Counted from the first letter of the stretch, positions 1 through 9,255 are shown. The stretch: 28,700 nucleotides of DNA from an uncultured Alphaproteobacteria bacterium (GCA_903928755.1 CAIYSH010000468.1:1-28700), one strand, 5' to 3'. Notes: a model not told the origin generated them from the letters alone. A program made the numbers and translations.

Positions 1-1
1 C

Positions 2-88
2 GGCGCAGGCACCGTCGTGGTGTCGACCCTGTTCATCACCTGGCGCGAACATGTGGCCAGCCAGATGCTCAGGTCTGCTGAAGTCTGA
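2..88 (+). CDS. C-terminal tail of an unidentified protein (5' end outside window)
   Basis: The frame starting at base 2 is open from the window edge and gives 28 residues before a TGA at 86-88. It contains a hydrophobic stretch (GAGTVVVSTLFITW) followed by a basic/polar tail (REHVASQMLRSAEV), as at the end of a membrane protein whose last helix is followed by a short cytoplasmic tail. Its end overlaps the end of the convergent YkvA gene by 20 bases. Too little is present to name a family. It could also be a chance open frame. Confidence 0.4.
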   Translation, partial: GAGTVVVSTLFITWREHVASQMLRSAEV

Positions 89-491
89 CCAGCAGATCCT
101 CCGCGGCGGCCCGGTGCTCCGGCTTGAGATGGCGGCCAACTATGGCAATCAGGGCCGCAAAGACGGCGGCATCATCGGTAAACCCGATGACACCCAGAAA
201 GTCCGGAACGGCATCCGTCGGCAGGACGAAATAGGCCAGGGCCGCCATCATCATGGCCTTGGCCGCGAAGGGCGTGTCGGGGTCACGGGCGCAATACCAG
301 ACTGAAATCGCATCCCGGGCAAAGGGAATGGACGCCGCCACCTTGGCGATCTTGGGCAGAAAGCCGCTGCGAACCCGCTCCTCATTGACCTGCAGGGTCT
401 GGGGAACCAGGGCTTTTGAGGGGTCAATCTGACCTTTTGCATCAAAACCGTCGTTATTGACGTGGGGTGAGGCTTTGGACTTGGCGCTCAT
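69..491 (-). CDS. YkvA/DUF1232 family small membrane protein
   Basis: A 140-residue protein. The C-terminal half carries the DUF1232 (YkvA) signature: a hydrophobic helix followed by the run YFVLPTDAVPDF, then GFTDDAAVFAALI, at about residues 87-116. The N-terminal 40 residues are polar and look disordered. The family is widespread, small and probably membrane-associated, and its biochemical role is not established. The gene is divergent from the short-chain dehydrogenase at 550, with only 58 bases between the two starts, so both promoters must lie in or near that gap. No strong Shine-Dalgarno is visible before the ATG. Family assignment is firm; function is unknown. Confidence 0.85.
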   Translation of the reverse strand: MSAKSKASPHVNNDGFDAKGQIDPSKALVPQTLQVNEERVRSGFLPKIAKVAASIPFARDAISVWYCARDPDTPFAAKAMMMAALAYFVLPTDAVPDFLGVIGFTDDAAVFAALIAIVGRHLKPEHRAAAEDLLVRLQQT

Positions 492-549
492 CGGGCTAAA
501 GGCTCAGGTCAATGGGACTTCATTTTAACGAGAACGGGAGCACAGCGCC

Positions 550-1329
<780 letters not shown>

Positions 1330-1362
1330 GCCCTTATTCAGGGCCAACGGATCCAACGCGAG

Positions 1363-1392
1363 CGCCCCGGGCCGGGAGGTCCGGGGCGTTTT
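1363..1392 (+). terminator. Rho-independent terminator after the short-chain dehydrogenase
   Basis: A perfect 8-bp stem, CGCCCCGG (1363-1370) with CCGGGGCG (1381-1388), closes a 10-base loop and is followed directly by TTTT (1389-1392). It sits between two convergent genes and is oriented to stop transcription of the plus-strand SDR. Confidence 0.85.
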
Positions 1393-1394
1393 GC

Positions 1395-2924
1395 TTAGCG
1401 TCTTCTGCTACGCCCGGACATTCCGCCCAGCATGCCCCGCATGATTTCCCGACCGGCCGTAGACGCCACAGTTCGGATGAGCTGTTTTGCAAAGGCCTCG
1501 GCCATGCTCTGACGCCCACCCTGGCGGCCAAACACCACCGCGGCCGCCGTTCCCGCAAGCCCCCCAAGGCCCGAGTCTGTCTGAGGGGCCTCAGCCTGAG
1601 ACGGTGGTGCCGCTGGCGCAGGGGCTGGAGCGGGTGCTGGAGCAGGGGCCTGGGTCCGGACGTTCAGACGTTCAAAGGCCGACTCCCTGTCGACGGCCTG
1701 GTCATAAAGACCCTTCACAGGACTGGTGGCCATGATCTGGGCCCGTTCGGCGGGACTTATGGGGCCAATCCGGGAGTTCGGCGGACGCACCATGGTCTTT
1801 GCGACAACCGTGGGCGCACCTTTCTCGTCCAGCACCGAGACCAGGGCCTCACCGACCCCCAGACCCTGTATGGCCTCAGCGGTATCAAAGGCCGGGTTGG
1901 GCCGGAAGCTGTCTGCGGCAGCCCGCAGCCCCCTTTGCTCAGCCGGAGTGTAGGCCCTCAAGGCGTGCTCAACGCGATTGCCCAGCTGACCCAGGACGGT
2001 CTCCGGGATATCCGCCGGGTTCTGGGTGATGAAATAGATGCCAATGCCTTTGGAGCGGATCAGGCGCACCACCTGCTCGACCTTTTCCAGCAGGGCCTTG
2101 GGGGCGTCCCGGAACAGGAGGTGGGCCTCGTCAAAGAAGAAGACCAGCCGGGGTTTTTCCGGATCACCCACTTCAGGCATCTGTTCGAACAGTTCACTCA
2201 TCAGCCAGAGCAGGAAGGTCGCATAGAGCTGAGGATTGGAAATCAGCTTGTTGGCGGCCAGCAGGCTGACATAGCCCCGACCGGCCGCGTCACAGCGCAT
2301 GAGGTCGGGCAGGTTCAAGGCGGGTTCGCCAAACAGCTTGTCGCCGCCCTGATCTTCAAGAACCAGAAGCTTGCGTTGGATGGTGGCAACCGTGGCCGGC
2401 GCCACATTGCCGTAGCGGGCGCTGAGATCGGCAGCGTGCTGAGAAACATAGTTCAGGGCCGCCTGGAGGTCCTTCATATCCAGCAACAACAGGCCCTCTT
2501 CGTCGGCAGCGCGGAACACCACCGCCATGACACCTTCCTGAACCTCGTTCAGGTCCAGCATGCGGGAGATCAGCAAGGGACCCATTTCCGAGACCGTGGC
2601 GCGGATCGGGTGACCGTCCGTGCCAAAAAGGTCCCAGAAGACCGCCGGGGCTGATGAGGGCTGGAGCTCAAGGTTCATGGCCTTGGCACGGGTCAGCATC
2701 TTCTCGTTTGGCGTTCCGGCCATGGAGATCCCGCTAAGGTCACCCTTCACATCGGCGGCAAAGACCGGCACCCCCGCGTCGGAAAATCCCTGGGCGAGAA
2801 TCTGCAGGGTTACCGTCTTGCCGGTGCCCGTCGCGCCAGCCACCAGGCCATGGCGGTTTGCCCGATCCAGGCGCAGGAATTCGAAATGATCAGAATTGCC
2901 GATCAGGACACCATTATCAGCCAT
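1395..2924 (-). CDS. HerA-like helicase-domain ATPase, DUF853 (YjgR family)
   Basis: A 509-residue protein from the ATG at 2924, chosen because GGAGG (2933-2937) lies 8 bases upstream. The frame stays open to 3113, but that extension overlaps the next gene and is low-complexity. The Walker A motif GATGTGKT is at residues 30-37, the Walker B motif LVFFFDEAH at about 260-268, and a polar sensor-like motif TQNPADIP at 300-307. These define the DUF853/YjgR branch of HerA/FtsK-type P-loop ATPases, whose cellular role is unclear. An Ala-Pro repeat (about 426-439) links the ATPase core to a basic C-terminal tail ending RSRRR, which could bind nucleic acid or membrane. It lies 64 bases downstream of the flavoprotein at 2989-4572 in the same direction, so an operon is likely. 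Confidence 0.9.
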   Translation of the reverse strand: MADNGVLIGNSDHFEFLRLDRANRHGLVAGATGTGKTVTLQILAQGFSDAGVPVFAADVKGDLSGISMAGTPNEKMLTRAKAMNLELQPSSAPAVFWDLFGTDGHPIRATVSEMGPLLISRMLDLNEVQEGVMAVVFRAADEEGLLLLDMKDLQAALNYVSQHAADLSARYGNVAPATVATIQRKLLVLEDQGGDKLFGEPALNLPDLMRCDAAGRGYVSLLAANKLISNPQLYATFLLWLMSELFEQMPEVGDPEKPRLVFFFDEAHLLFRDAPKALLEKVEQVVRLIRSKGIGIYFITQNPADIPETVLGQLGNRVEHALRAYTPAEQRGLRAAADSFRPNPAFDTAEAIQGLGVGEALVSVLDEKGAPTVVAKTMVRPPNSRIGPISPAERAQIMATSPVKGLYDQAVDRESAFERLNVRTQAPAPAPAPAPAPAAPPSQAEAPQTDSGLGGLAGTAAAVVFGRQGGRQSMAEAFAKQLIRTVASTAGREIMRGMLGGMSGRSRRR

Positions 2925-2988
2925 ACTGTGATCCTCCACTGCCCTTTGCGCGGAGCTTAGCGATCTGGCTGCGGTTAGGCTACGGGGC

Positions 2989-4572
2989 TCAGCGGCGGAG
3001 GTCCTTGAGGATTTCACGGGCTGCGTTGTGACCCGGGGCTCCAGTGACGCCGCCGCCGGGATGGGTTCCGGCACCGCACATATAGAGGCCCTTGATCGGG
3101 CTGCGATAGGCACCGTGGCCCAAGACAGGCCTTGCTGAGAACAGCTGGTCCAGGCTCAGCACCCCGTGCATGATACACCCATTGACCAAGCCAAAGGTGC
3201 GTTCGAGGTCCAGGGGACTATTGATCTGACGACCCAGGACCGAGGCCTTGAAGCCCGGTGCCCAGGTTTCCACCGTATCGATCATCAGGTCCGCCACCTC
3301 ATCGCGGTAGTCATCCCAGCTGCGGCCGCCAGACAGGACAGGCTGGACATGCTGGCAGAACAGGCTGGCCACATGCTGACCGGGGGGTGCAAGGCTGTCA
3401 TCCAGGGTCGAGGGGATCAGCAGTTCGACTATGGGCTCCCTGGACCAGCCAAACTGACGGGCGTCAGCAAAGGCCCGCTCCATATAGGCAAGGTTGGGTG
3501 CCAGGATGATACCGCCAGTCAGATGATCTCCCGGCTGCGGAAGGCACGAAAACCGGGGCAGCTCACTCAAGGCCACATTCATCCTGAAGGTGCCCGACCC
3601 CGAGCGATAGCGGTCCATCCGTTCCTTGAAGTCAGCGGGCAAGAGGGCCGGATCCACCAGCTTTTTGTAGAGGAGTTGCGGATGGATGTTCGAGACCACC
3701 GTCGTCGCCTCTATCTTCTCGCCGGCCGCCGTCACCACACCGCAGGCGTGACCATTACGGGTCAGGACTTCGGCAACCGCAACATCGGTGCGAATCTCCA
3801 CGCCTTTTTCGCGACAAGCCGAGGCCATGGCCTGGGTGATGGCGCCCATGCCACCGACAGCATGCCCCCAGGCACCCTTCTTGCCATTCACCTCTCCAAA
3901 GACATGGTGCAGGAGGACATAGGCTGAGCCTGGCGCATAGGGACTGGCGAAATTGCCGACAATCCCGTCGAAGCCCAAAACGGCCTTGATCGGATCACTC
4001 TCGAACCAGCCGTCCAGCCAGTCGCCTGCCGACTGGGAAAAGAGGGCCAAAAGATCCCGCCGCCCCGTGGTGTCCAGCTTTGACAGGCGGCGGCCGATGA
4101 CGGCGCTCTTGAGAAGTTCGGGAATGGCGTCGAAGAGATTGCCCTGGGTCATATTGGGCGGGCTCTGCAAGACAAGCTCCCGCAGGACGTCGGCTATGGC
4201 CTCAAGGCGGGTGTTGTAGGCGTCCAGCTGATCGGCGTCCCGTTGGGAAAACTTGGCGACTTCCCCATAGGTGCGCCCCTCGCCCGTGGCGAGATAGCCA
4301 TTCTCTACCGGCAGGAAGTTGGACACCTTGCGCTCGAGGACCTTCAGGCCGTGCCGGGCAAGGTCAAGATCGGCAATGACCTTGGGATTGAGCAGACTGA
4401 CCGTATAGCTCGCCACGGAATTTCTAAAACCAGGGTGGAAGGTCTCGGTTACCGCAGCCCCGCCCACGACATCCCGTCGCTCAAGAACCGTGACCTTCAG
4501 CCCCTTGGCGGCGAGGTAGTAGGCGCAGACGAGACCATTGTGGCCTCCGCCGATGAGGATGACGTCGGTCAT
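2989..4572 (-). CDS. FAD-dependent oxidoreductase, phytoene desaturase/PYROXD2-like
   Basis: A 527-residue flavoprotein beginning MTDVILIGGGHNGLVCAYYL. The dinucleotide-binding GxGxxG-type motif is at residues 8-14, followed by an acidic end of beta-2 (VLERRDVVGG). The C-terminal motif (GAGTHPGGGVTGAPGHNAA, about 499-517) is the FAD-closing signature of the carotenoid desaturase/amine oxidase superfamily, in the form typical of PYROXD2-like proteins. Length fits this branch. There is no carotenoid gene nearby, so a role in carotenoid synthesis is not supported and the substrate is unknown. It is the first gene of a probable two-gene minus-strand operon with the DUF853 ATPase. Its start at 4572 faces the sugar cassette, with a shared divergent region. 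Confidence 0.85.
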   Translation of the reverse strand: MTDVILIGGGHNGLVCAYYLAAKGLKVTVLERRDVVGGAAVTETFHPGFRNSVASYTVSLLNPKVIADLDLARHGLKVLERKVSNFLPVENGYLATGEGRTYGEVAKFSQRDADQLDAYNTRLEAIADVLRELVLQSPPNMTQGNLFDAIPELLKSAVIGRRLSKLDTTGRRDLLALFSQSAGDWLDGWFESDPIKAVLGFDGIVGNFASPYAPGSAYVLLHHVFGEVNGKKGAWGHAVGGMGAITQAMASACREKGVEIRTDVAVAEVLTRNGHACGVVTAAGEKIEATTVVSNIHPQLLYKKLVDPALLPADFKERMDRYRSGSGTFRMNVALSELPRFSCLPQPGDHLTGGIILAPNLAYMERAFADARQFGWSREPIVELLIPSTLDDSLAPPGQHVASLFCQHVQPVLSGGRSWDDYRDEVADLMIDTVETWAPGFKASVLGRQINSPLDLERTFGLVNGCIMHGVLSLDQLFSARPVLGHGAYRSPIKGLYMCGAGTHPGGGVTGAPGHNAAREILKDLRR

Positions 4573-4912
4573 GGGATTTCAGGTCAGGACAATGAGAATG
4601 GGGACAACTTCAAGCAGCAAGTAAGGGGTGTCGTCAAATGGCGGGCATGGAATGACCTTGCTGATGCCATGCACCAGTCCTGTCGACCTCCACGCTCCCA
4701 GACGGTGGCTGATTGATCAAATGCACCTTTCAGCGCACGGCCATGTGACCCGTTTCGCGGACCGTGTCGAAGTGATATCGGTGTCGGGAGATGACTCACA
4801 TTGGGAAGATCAGCTGAAAAGTGGCTGGGGAACTACGCGATTTTTCGCAGCTATTGAGGCTCGTAAGGCCAACTCGGACCTGGTTTTGGTCGACGTAATG
4901 GGGGCGATCGTC
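4573..4912. other. Divergent spacer with an in-frame open extension of the E1 alpha gene
   Basis: This 340-base stretch separates the minus-strand flavoprotein from the probable start of the E1 alpha gene and must hold the promoters of both transcription units. The E1 alpha frame is open through it back to a GTG at 4628. The extra 95 codons do not match the compact N-terminus normal for E1 alpha, and no known domain is recognised in them. They may be leader, a remnant of another gene or a real extension. No convincing -35/-10 pair could be fixed by eye. Confidence 0.5.
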
Positions 4913-5944
4913 ATGTCAGGGAAAAGCCAGCAACAAGGTCTGGGGGCGATTGTAGATACATATGCCGGGCGTGCCCGTAATGATGATCTGGGGAACGACG
5001 TTTCGCTGGCGCTCTATAAAGACATGTTACGAAACCGGCGCATTGAAGAGGAAATCGCGCGGCGTTACACCGATCAGGAAATGCGTTGCCCTGTGCACCT
5101 GTCCATAGGTCAGGAAGCTGTGTCCGCGGGAGTCTGCTTAGCGCTCGACCGGCAAGATCAGATTGTCTCTACACATCGTGCCCATGCGCATTACCTTTCT
5201 AAAGGCGGTGACCTGAAGGCGATGCTTGCTGAGTTCCACGGTAAAGCCAGTGGCTGTTGTGGCGGGCGCGGCGGGTCAATGCACATCTTTGACGTTCCAG
5301 CTGGCGTGCTTTTAAGCCTTCCGATCGTCGGTAGCGGTATTCCCGTGGCAGCAGGAGCCGCTTTGGCGATGAAACAACGTGCCGAGCCACATGTGGCGGT
5401 CGCATTTCTGGGTGACGCGGCCGTGGAAGAGGGCGTGTTCCATGAAGCTGCGAATTTTGCCGTCTTGCACAGTTTACCGGTTATTTTTGTCTGCGAAAAC
5501 AACCTCTATTCAGTCTATACGCCGCTCAAGACACGCCAACCGGACTTGCCTTTGGAGCGACTTGGCCGGTGTCACGGCATGCCGTCGATAACGGCAGACG
5601 GCAATGATGCAGAAGCAGTCTTAGCTGTGACGCGGAGCGCAGTGGCGCGGGCAAGAGCGGGTGATGGCCCGAGTTTTCTCGTTTTTGACACCTATCGCTG
5701 GCTCGAACACTGCGGTCCAAACTATGACAATGATATTGGTTATCGCACTCCAGCCGAGTTTGAGGCTTGGCGCGGACGCGATCCCCTCAGCCGCATGGAA
5801 GAGCATCTGCGAAATAACGGTATATTGGATGCGGGAAAAATCGCAGCGCTGGAAGCAGACATAGACTCAGAGATCGATATCGCTTTCAAATTCGCCCTTG
5901 AGAGTCCACTGCCAGGACCTGGCGAGGTCAATGTCTATGCCTGA
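4913..5944 (+). CDS. Thiamine-diphosphate-dependent dehydrogenase E1 component, alpha subunit
   Basis: Resembles the alpha subunit of pyruvate/acetoin-type 2-oxoacid dehydrogenases (AcoA/PdhA). From the ATG at 4913 it is 343 residues, normal for the family. A G-rich run (4900-4904) lies 8 bases upstream, while the frame is open back to GTG 4628. Visible motifs are HRAHAHYLSKGGD at 88-100, GGRGGSMH at 117-124, and the thiamine-diphosphate motif starting GDA (167-169) and ending ENN (195-197). The usual GDG is GDA here. The usual loop around YRxxGHS is replaced by YRWLEHCGPN (261-270). The beta subunit follows with a 14-base overlap. No lipoyl E2 or E3 gene is present, so the pair probably does not feed an acyl-CoA complex; an acyl or acyloin transfer to a sugar is inference. 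First gene of the cassette. Confidence 0.85.
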   Translation: MSGKSQQQGLGAIVDTYAGRARNDDLGNDVSLALYKDMLRNRRIEEEIARRYTDQEMRCPVHLSIGQEAVSAGVCLALDRQDQIVSTHRAHAHYLSKGGDLKAMLAEFHGKASGCCGGRGGSMHIFDVPAGVLLSLPIVGSGIPVAAGAALAMKQRAEPHVAVAFLGDAAVEEGVFHEAANFAVLHSLPVIFVCENNLYSVYTPLKTRQPDLPLERLGRCHGMPSITADGNDAEAVLAVTRSAVARARAGDGPSFLVFDTYRWLEHCGPNYDNDIGYRTPAEFEAWRGRDPLSRMEEHLRNNGILDAGKIAALEADIDSEIDIAFKFALESPLPGPGEVNVYA

Positions 5945-7031
5945 GCGCGCGAGGGCTTCACGACGATTGAATGCAGCGGCAGCCATCCTTGAGGCGACCG
6001 CTCAATGCATGGATGCGGATTCCTCAGTCTTCCTGATGGGTGAAGGTGTAGCGGATCCCAAGGGAATATTTGGAACGACGCTTGGTTTGGTTGACCGATT
6101 TGGGCCAGACCGCGTCATCGAGATGCCGGTTGCGGAAAATGGCCTTACTGGAATTGCCATCGGCGCGGCGCTCATGGGGCGGCGGCCGGTGATGGTACAC
6201 CAGCGTGTTGATTTCGCACTGCTGGCGCTTGAGCAGCTGTTGAATAACGCGGCGAAAACTCATTTCGTAACCAATGGTGTCCACAAGGTACCGCTAACGG
6301 TGCGTATGATCATTGGCAGGGGTTGGGGGCAAGGACCTGAGCATAGCCAGGTGTTTGATTCGGTCTTTGCTCATGTGCCAGGCCTGAAAGTGGTCATGCC
6401 TTCGACGCCATATGAAGCAAAAGGCATGATGGTCGCAGCAATCCGCGACGACAATCCGGTTATAATTCTGGAGCACCGCTGGATGCACTACGCCGAAGGT
6501 GAGGTGCCTCTGCAACTGTATGAAACGCCGCTGATCGGACCCGCCTTGGTGAGGCAAGGTGACGACCTGACGATTGTCGCAAGTTCTTACGCGCTTCTGG
6601 AATCAATCGAGGCTGCAGACCATATCTCGGAAGCGGGCATACATTGCGATCTCTTCGACCTGCGAATTGTGCGACCGCTGGATCTCTCCCTTATCATTGC
6701 TTCCGTCAGGCGTACCGGCAGGTTGGTGATCGTTGATACGGGATGGAAGATGTTCGGCGTCGGGGCAGAGATTATGGCACAGGTCACAGAGGCCTGTTTC
6801 CATGATCTCAAGGCTTCTCCTCGCCGCCTCGGGTTGCCCGATCACCCGACGCCGTCCTCACGAGGACTGGCAACCACGTTTTATCCCACAGCCCAGAGTT
6901 TGGCGGAAACGATAGCGGCCTTGATACCGGAAGCGGCGCACCGACTTGCTGGCCCGATCAAGGCTTTGGAGAATCTACGACTGAGCGTTCCTGTAGATGT
7001 GCCCAATCCCGCCTTCCGTGTCCCATTCTGA
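5931..7031 (+). CDS. Thiamine-diphosphate-dependent dehydrogenase E1 component, beta subunit
   Basis: A 366-residue partner of the alpha subunit, in the AcoB/PdhB/transketolase central-domain family. The start at ATG 5931 (or 5937) lies inside the end of the alpha gene, with GCGAGG just upstream, so translation is probably coupled. Family landmarks are GEG near 37-39, the Glu that contacts the thiamine ring in PVAENGLTG (E69), and the conserved His in GPEHSQVF (H138). The transketolase C-terminal domain covers about residues 215-345. Both active-site halves are therefore present. The C-terminal 30 residues (after LIPEAAHRL) are longer than usual and proline-rich. Its stop at 7029-7031 is followed after 7 bases by GAGGG, the ribosome site for the next gene. 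Confidence 0.87.
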   Translation: MSMPERARASRRLNAAAAILEATAQCMDADSSVFLMGEGVADPKGIFGTTLGLVDRFGPDRVIEMPVAENGLTGIAIGAALMGRRPVMVHQRVDFALLALEQLLNNAAKTHFVTNGVHKVPLTVRMIIGRGWGQGPEHSQVFDSVFAHVPGLKVVMPSTPYEAKGMMVAAIRDDNPVIILEHRWMHYAEGEVPLQLYETPLIGPALVRQGDDLTIVASSYALLESIEAADHISEAGIHCDLFDLRIVRPLDLSLIIASVRRTGRLVIVDTGWKMFGVGAEIMAQVTEACFHDLKASPRRLGLPDHPTPSSRGLATTFYPTAQSLAETIAALIPEAAHRLAGPIKALENLRLSVPVDVPNPAFRVPF

Positions 7032-7038
7032 CGATCCT

Positions 7039-7064
7039 GAGGGCCCACCGTGCACGTCCGCTAA
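7039..7064 (+). promoter_or_regulatory. Ribosome site and GTG start followed by an in-frame stop at codon 5
   Basis: GAGGG (7039-7043) sits 6 bases before a GTG (7050-7052), the best-placed start for the first aminotransferase. The frame then reads V-H-V-R-stop (TAA 7062-7064) before continuing in the same frame as Tyr-Tyr-Leu-Pro-Gln-Gln-Phe, which resembles a normal N-terminus of this family. Either the gene carries a nonsense mutation at codon 5, the base call is wrong, or translation restarts downstream. Confidence 0.6.
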
Positions 7065-7070
7065 TATTAT

Positions 7071-8150
7071 TTGCCTCAGCAATTCGGTCAGATTGATGAT
7101 CTGCTCGATGAAATCCGTCGTTTTGTAGCGACTGGTGATTTCACACTGGGCGGGCCTTTGACAACTTTCGAGGCACGTTTCGCAGCCCTCATCGGGACGC
7201 GTCATGCCATTGGGGTGGGTTCAGGAACGGATGCCATAAAGCTGTCTTTGAAGGCGGTAGGCGTCGGGCATGGCGATGAGGTCATTACTGCGGCGAACAC
7301 ATTCATCGCGACGGTTGGCGCGATCGCCGAGTTGGGGGCCAGACCTGTCTTTGTCGATTGCGACGACACCTATTGTATGGATGTATCCCAGGTTGAGGCT
7401 CGAATTTCCGACCGAACCCGCGCGATCGTACCGGTGCACTTCACCGGTTATATGGTCGAGATGGCTCCGCTGATGAAGATCGCCGAAAGTCGGAACCTGC
7501 CGATTGTTGAAGATGCGTGTCAGGCAATCCTGGCTGACATTGAGGGTAAGCGCGCCGGAACGTTTGGAATGACGGGGGCCTTTTCCCTGCATCCCTTGAA
7601 AAATCTGAATGTCTGGGGTGATGGTGGGGTCATCACAACGAATGACGATGCCATAGCGGCGCGCTTGCGCCTCATCCGCAATCACGGTCTTCGCAATCGC
7701 GATGAAATCGAGGTTTTGGGGTATAATTCACGTCTGGATACCCTGCAGGCCGTGGTTGGAAACTGGCTGATCGGAACCACAGAAGACATCACAGCCCGTC
7801 GCATAGACAATGCGGCGCGATACGATGAGGGTCTCTTGCGGATCAAGCAAATCCGGTTACCGCCAAGACCCGAAAACCGCAAACGCGTCTATCACCTCTA
7901 CAGCGTCTTCGCCGAGGATCGCGATGGTCTTTATGCGGCGCTGCAAGCCGCAGGTGTGGAGTGCAAGATTCACTATCCGATCCCGGTCTACCTTCAGGAG
8001 GGATTGAAGGGTTTTGGTTATGAGAAGGGGGATTTCCCCGTCACGGACCGCCACGCGACAGAGATAATCTCGTTTCCCTGCGATCAGCACCTAACCTGTG
8101 AAGAGATCGATTATGTTCTCGAATGCGTTCGGCGCTACTATGGCGGCTGA
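7071..8150 (+). CDS. DegT/DnrJ/EryC1 sugar aminotransferase, first of two (possibly N-terminally damaged)
   Basis: PLP-dependent sugar aminotransferase of the DegT/DnrJ/EryC1/StrS family. From a TTG at 7071 it is 359 residues. That TTG lacks a ribosome site, while GTG 7050 has one but runs into TAA at codon 5. Motifs: phosphate-binding GSGTDAI (50-56), EDACQA (147-152) contacting the PLP ring, and the Schiff-base lysine in HPLKNLN (K177), followed by GDGG. The usual EDAAQAxGA reads EDACQAILA here. Family members transfer an amino group, usually from glutamate or glutamine, to a keto group of an NDP-sugar. The following gene is a paralogue with the same HPLKNLN motif, and the two overlap by 11 bases. 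If the stop codon is real, expression depends on weak reinitiation. Confidence 0.85.
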   Translation: MPQQFGQIDDLLDEIRRFVATGDFTLGGPLTTFEARFAALIGTRHAIGVGSGTDAIKLSLKAVGVGHGDEVITAANTFIATVGAIAELGARPVFVDCDDTYCMDVSQVEARISDRTRAIVPVHFTGYMVEMAPLMKIAESRNLPIVEDACQAILADIEGKRAGTFGMTGAFSLHPLKNLNVWGDGGVITTNDDAIAARLRLIRNHGLRNRDEIEVLGYNSRLDTLQAVVGNWLIGTTEDITARRIDNAARYDEGLLRIKQIRLPPRPENRKRVYHLYSVFAEDRDGLYAALQAAGVECKIHYPIPVYLQEGLKGFGYEKGDFPVTDRHATEIISFPCDQHLTCEEIDYVLECVRRYYGG

Positions 8151-9255
8151 GACCTTCGCCCCTATCCCCTATGTGAATCTCGCCGCACAGATTGCGGATG
8201 AAGCTGCGGATCTCAGCGACCTTTTCATGCGGGTCATATCGCGAGGAGACCATGTCGGCGGTGAGGATATTGCACTTCTGGAACAGGAATTGGCGGCTCA
8301 GATTGGCGTGACACACGTGGTCGCACTGAAGTCAGGAACCGATGCCCTTGTCTTGACCTTGAAGGCGCTCGGCATTGGTCCTGGGGATGAGGTCATCACG
8401 CCACCCAATTCCTTCATAGCGTCGACTGCGGCCATCGTACACGCTGGTGCCACTCCTGTTTTTGCTGATGTAGGGACTGACCAAAACATCGACCCTGAAG
8501 CCGTAGAGCGAGCGATCTCGCCGCGAACCCGGGCAATCATGCCAGTGCACCTTACCGGCCGCATGTGTGAAATGGATGCACTCCGTTCGCTTGCCGAGGC
8601 GCATGGGCTCCTGATCATTGAGGACGCGGCCCAGTCTGTGGGTTCGACCTTCCATGGGCAGGCGAGTGGTGCCCTGGGGAAGGCCGGCTGTTTTTCGACA
8701 CATCCCCTGAAAAACCTGAACGCACTCGGCGATGGCGGCTTTGTTTCCACAAATGATGACGACCTGGCCAGCCGGCTCAAACGGCTGCGTAATCACGGGA
8801 TGATTGACCGTGAGACGGTTGCCGAATTCGGTTTTGTATCCCGCATGGACACTGTCCAGGCTGCCATATTGCGGTATCGTCTGGCACGGTTACCGGGTTT
8901 GATCGCTCAGCGCCGCCGCAATGCCACCGCATATCGGCAAGTCCTCGATCCTCGGCATGTCTATGTTCCGCCAGAGCGGCCAGATACCTGTGATACATAC
9001 CACACCTTCGTCATCCAGACTGACGGTCGGGATGCATTGAAAGCCCATCTGGCGGCGGAAGGTATCGGGACGGCTATCCACTATCCTGTGCCGATCCACC
9101 TCCAGCCCGCTGCCGCAGGACTCGGTTATGCCTATGGCGACTTTCCAGTGACCGAGAGTCAATCCAGGAGAATTTTGACCCTGCCGGTAAACCAGTTCAT
9201 GACAGGGGATGAGGTTCAGCGCGTGGCCGACGCTGTGAACCGATTTTTCGGGTAA
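8140..9255 (+). CDS. DegT/DnrJ/EryC1 sugar aminotransferase, second of two
   Basis: A 371-residue paralogue of the preceding gene. ATG 8140 is chosen because the protein then begins MAAETFAPIPYVNLAAQ, matching the usual N-terminus; the frame is also open from GTG 8098. It carries KSGTDAL (64-70), EDAAQS (161-166), the PLP lysine K191 in THPLKNLN, GDGG (197-200), and the C-terminal HYPVPIHLQ and GDFPVTE segments shared with its neighbour. All expected PLP contacts are present, so it looks active. Two aminotransferases in tandem suggest either two amination positions on one sugar or an amination/deamination/re-amination route. The start overlaps the previous stop, indicating translational coupling. 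The substrate position (C3, C4 or other) cannot be read from the sequence. Confidence 0.9.
   Translation: MAAETFAPIPYVNLAAQIADEAADLSDLFMRVISRGDHVGGEDIALLEQELAAQIGVTHVVALKSGTDALVLTLKALGIGPGDEVITPPNSFIASTAAIVHAGATPVFADVGTDQNIDPEAVERAISPRTRAIMPVHLTGRMCEMDALRSLAEAHGLLIIEDAAQSVGSTFHGQASGALGKAGCFSTHPLKNLNALGDGGFVSTNDDDLASRLKRLRNHGMIDRETVAEFGFVSRMDTVQAAILRYRLARLPGLIAQRRRNATAYRQVLDPRHVYVPPERPDTCDTYHTFVIQTDGRDALKAHLAAEGIGTAIHYPVPIHLQPAAAGLGYAYGDFPVTESQSRRILTLPVNQFMTGDEVQRVADAVNRFFG

Noticed and set aside
1935..2654. 239-codon plus-strand frame opposite the DUF853 ATPase
   Set aside because: It lies within a gene with Walker A and B motifs on the minus strand; no family pattern on the plus strand.
2925..3113. 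63-residue N-terminal extension of the DUF853 ATPase
   Set aside because: It overlaps the upstream gene, is Ala/Ser/Arg-rich, and a strong GGAGG precedes the internal ATG 2924.
3166..3927. 253-codon plus-strand frame opposite the flavoprotein
   Set aside because: Shadow of the PYROXD2-like gene; no domain pattern and no ribosome site.
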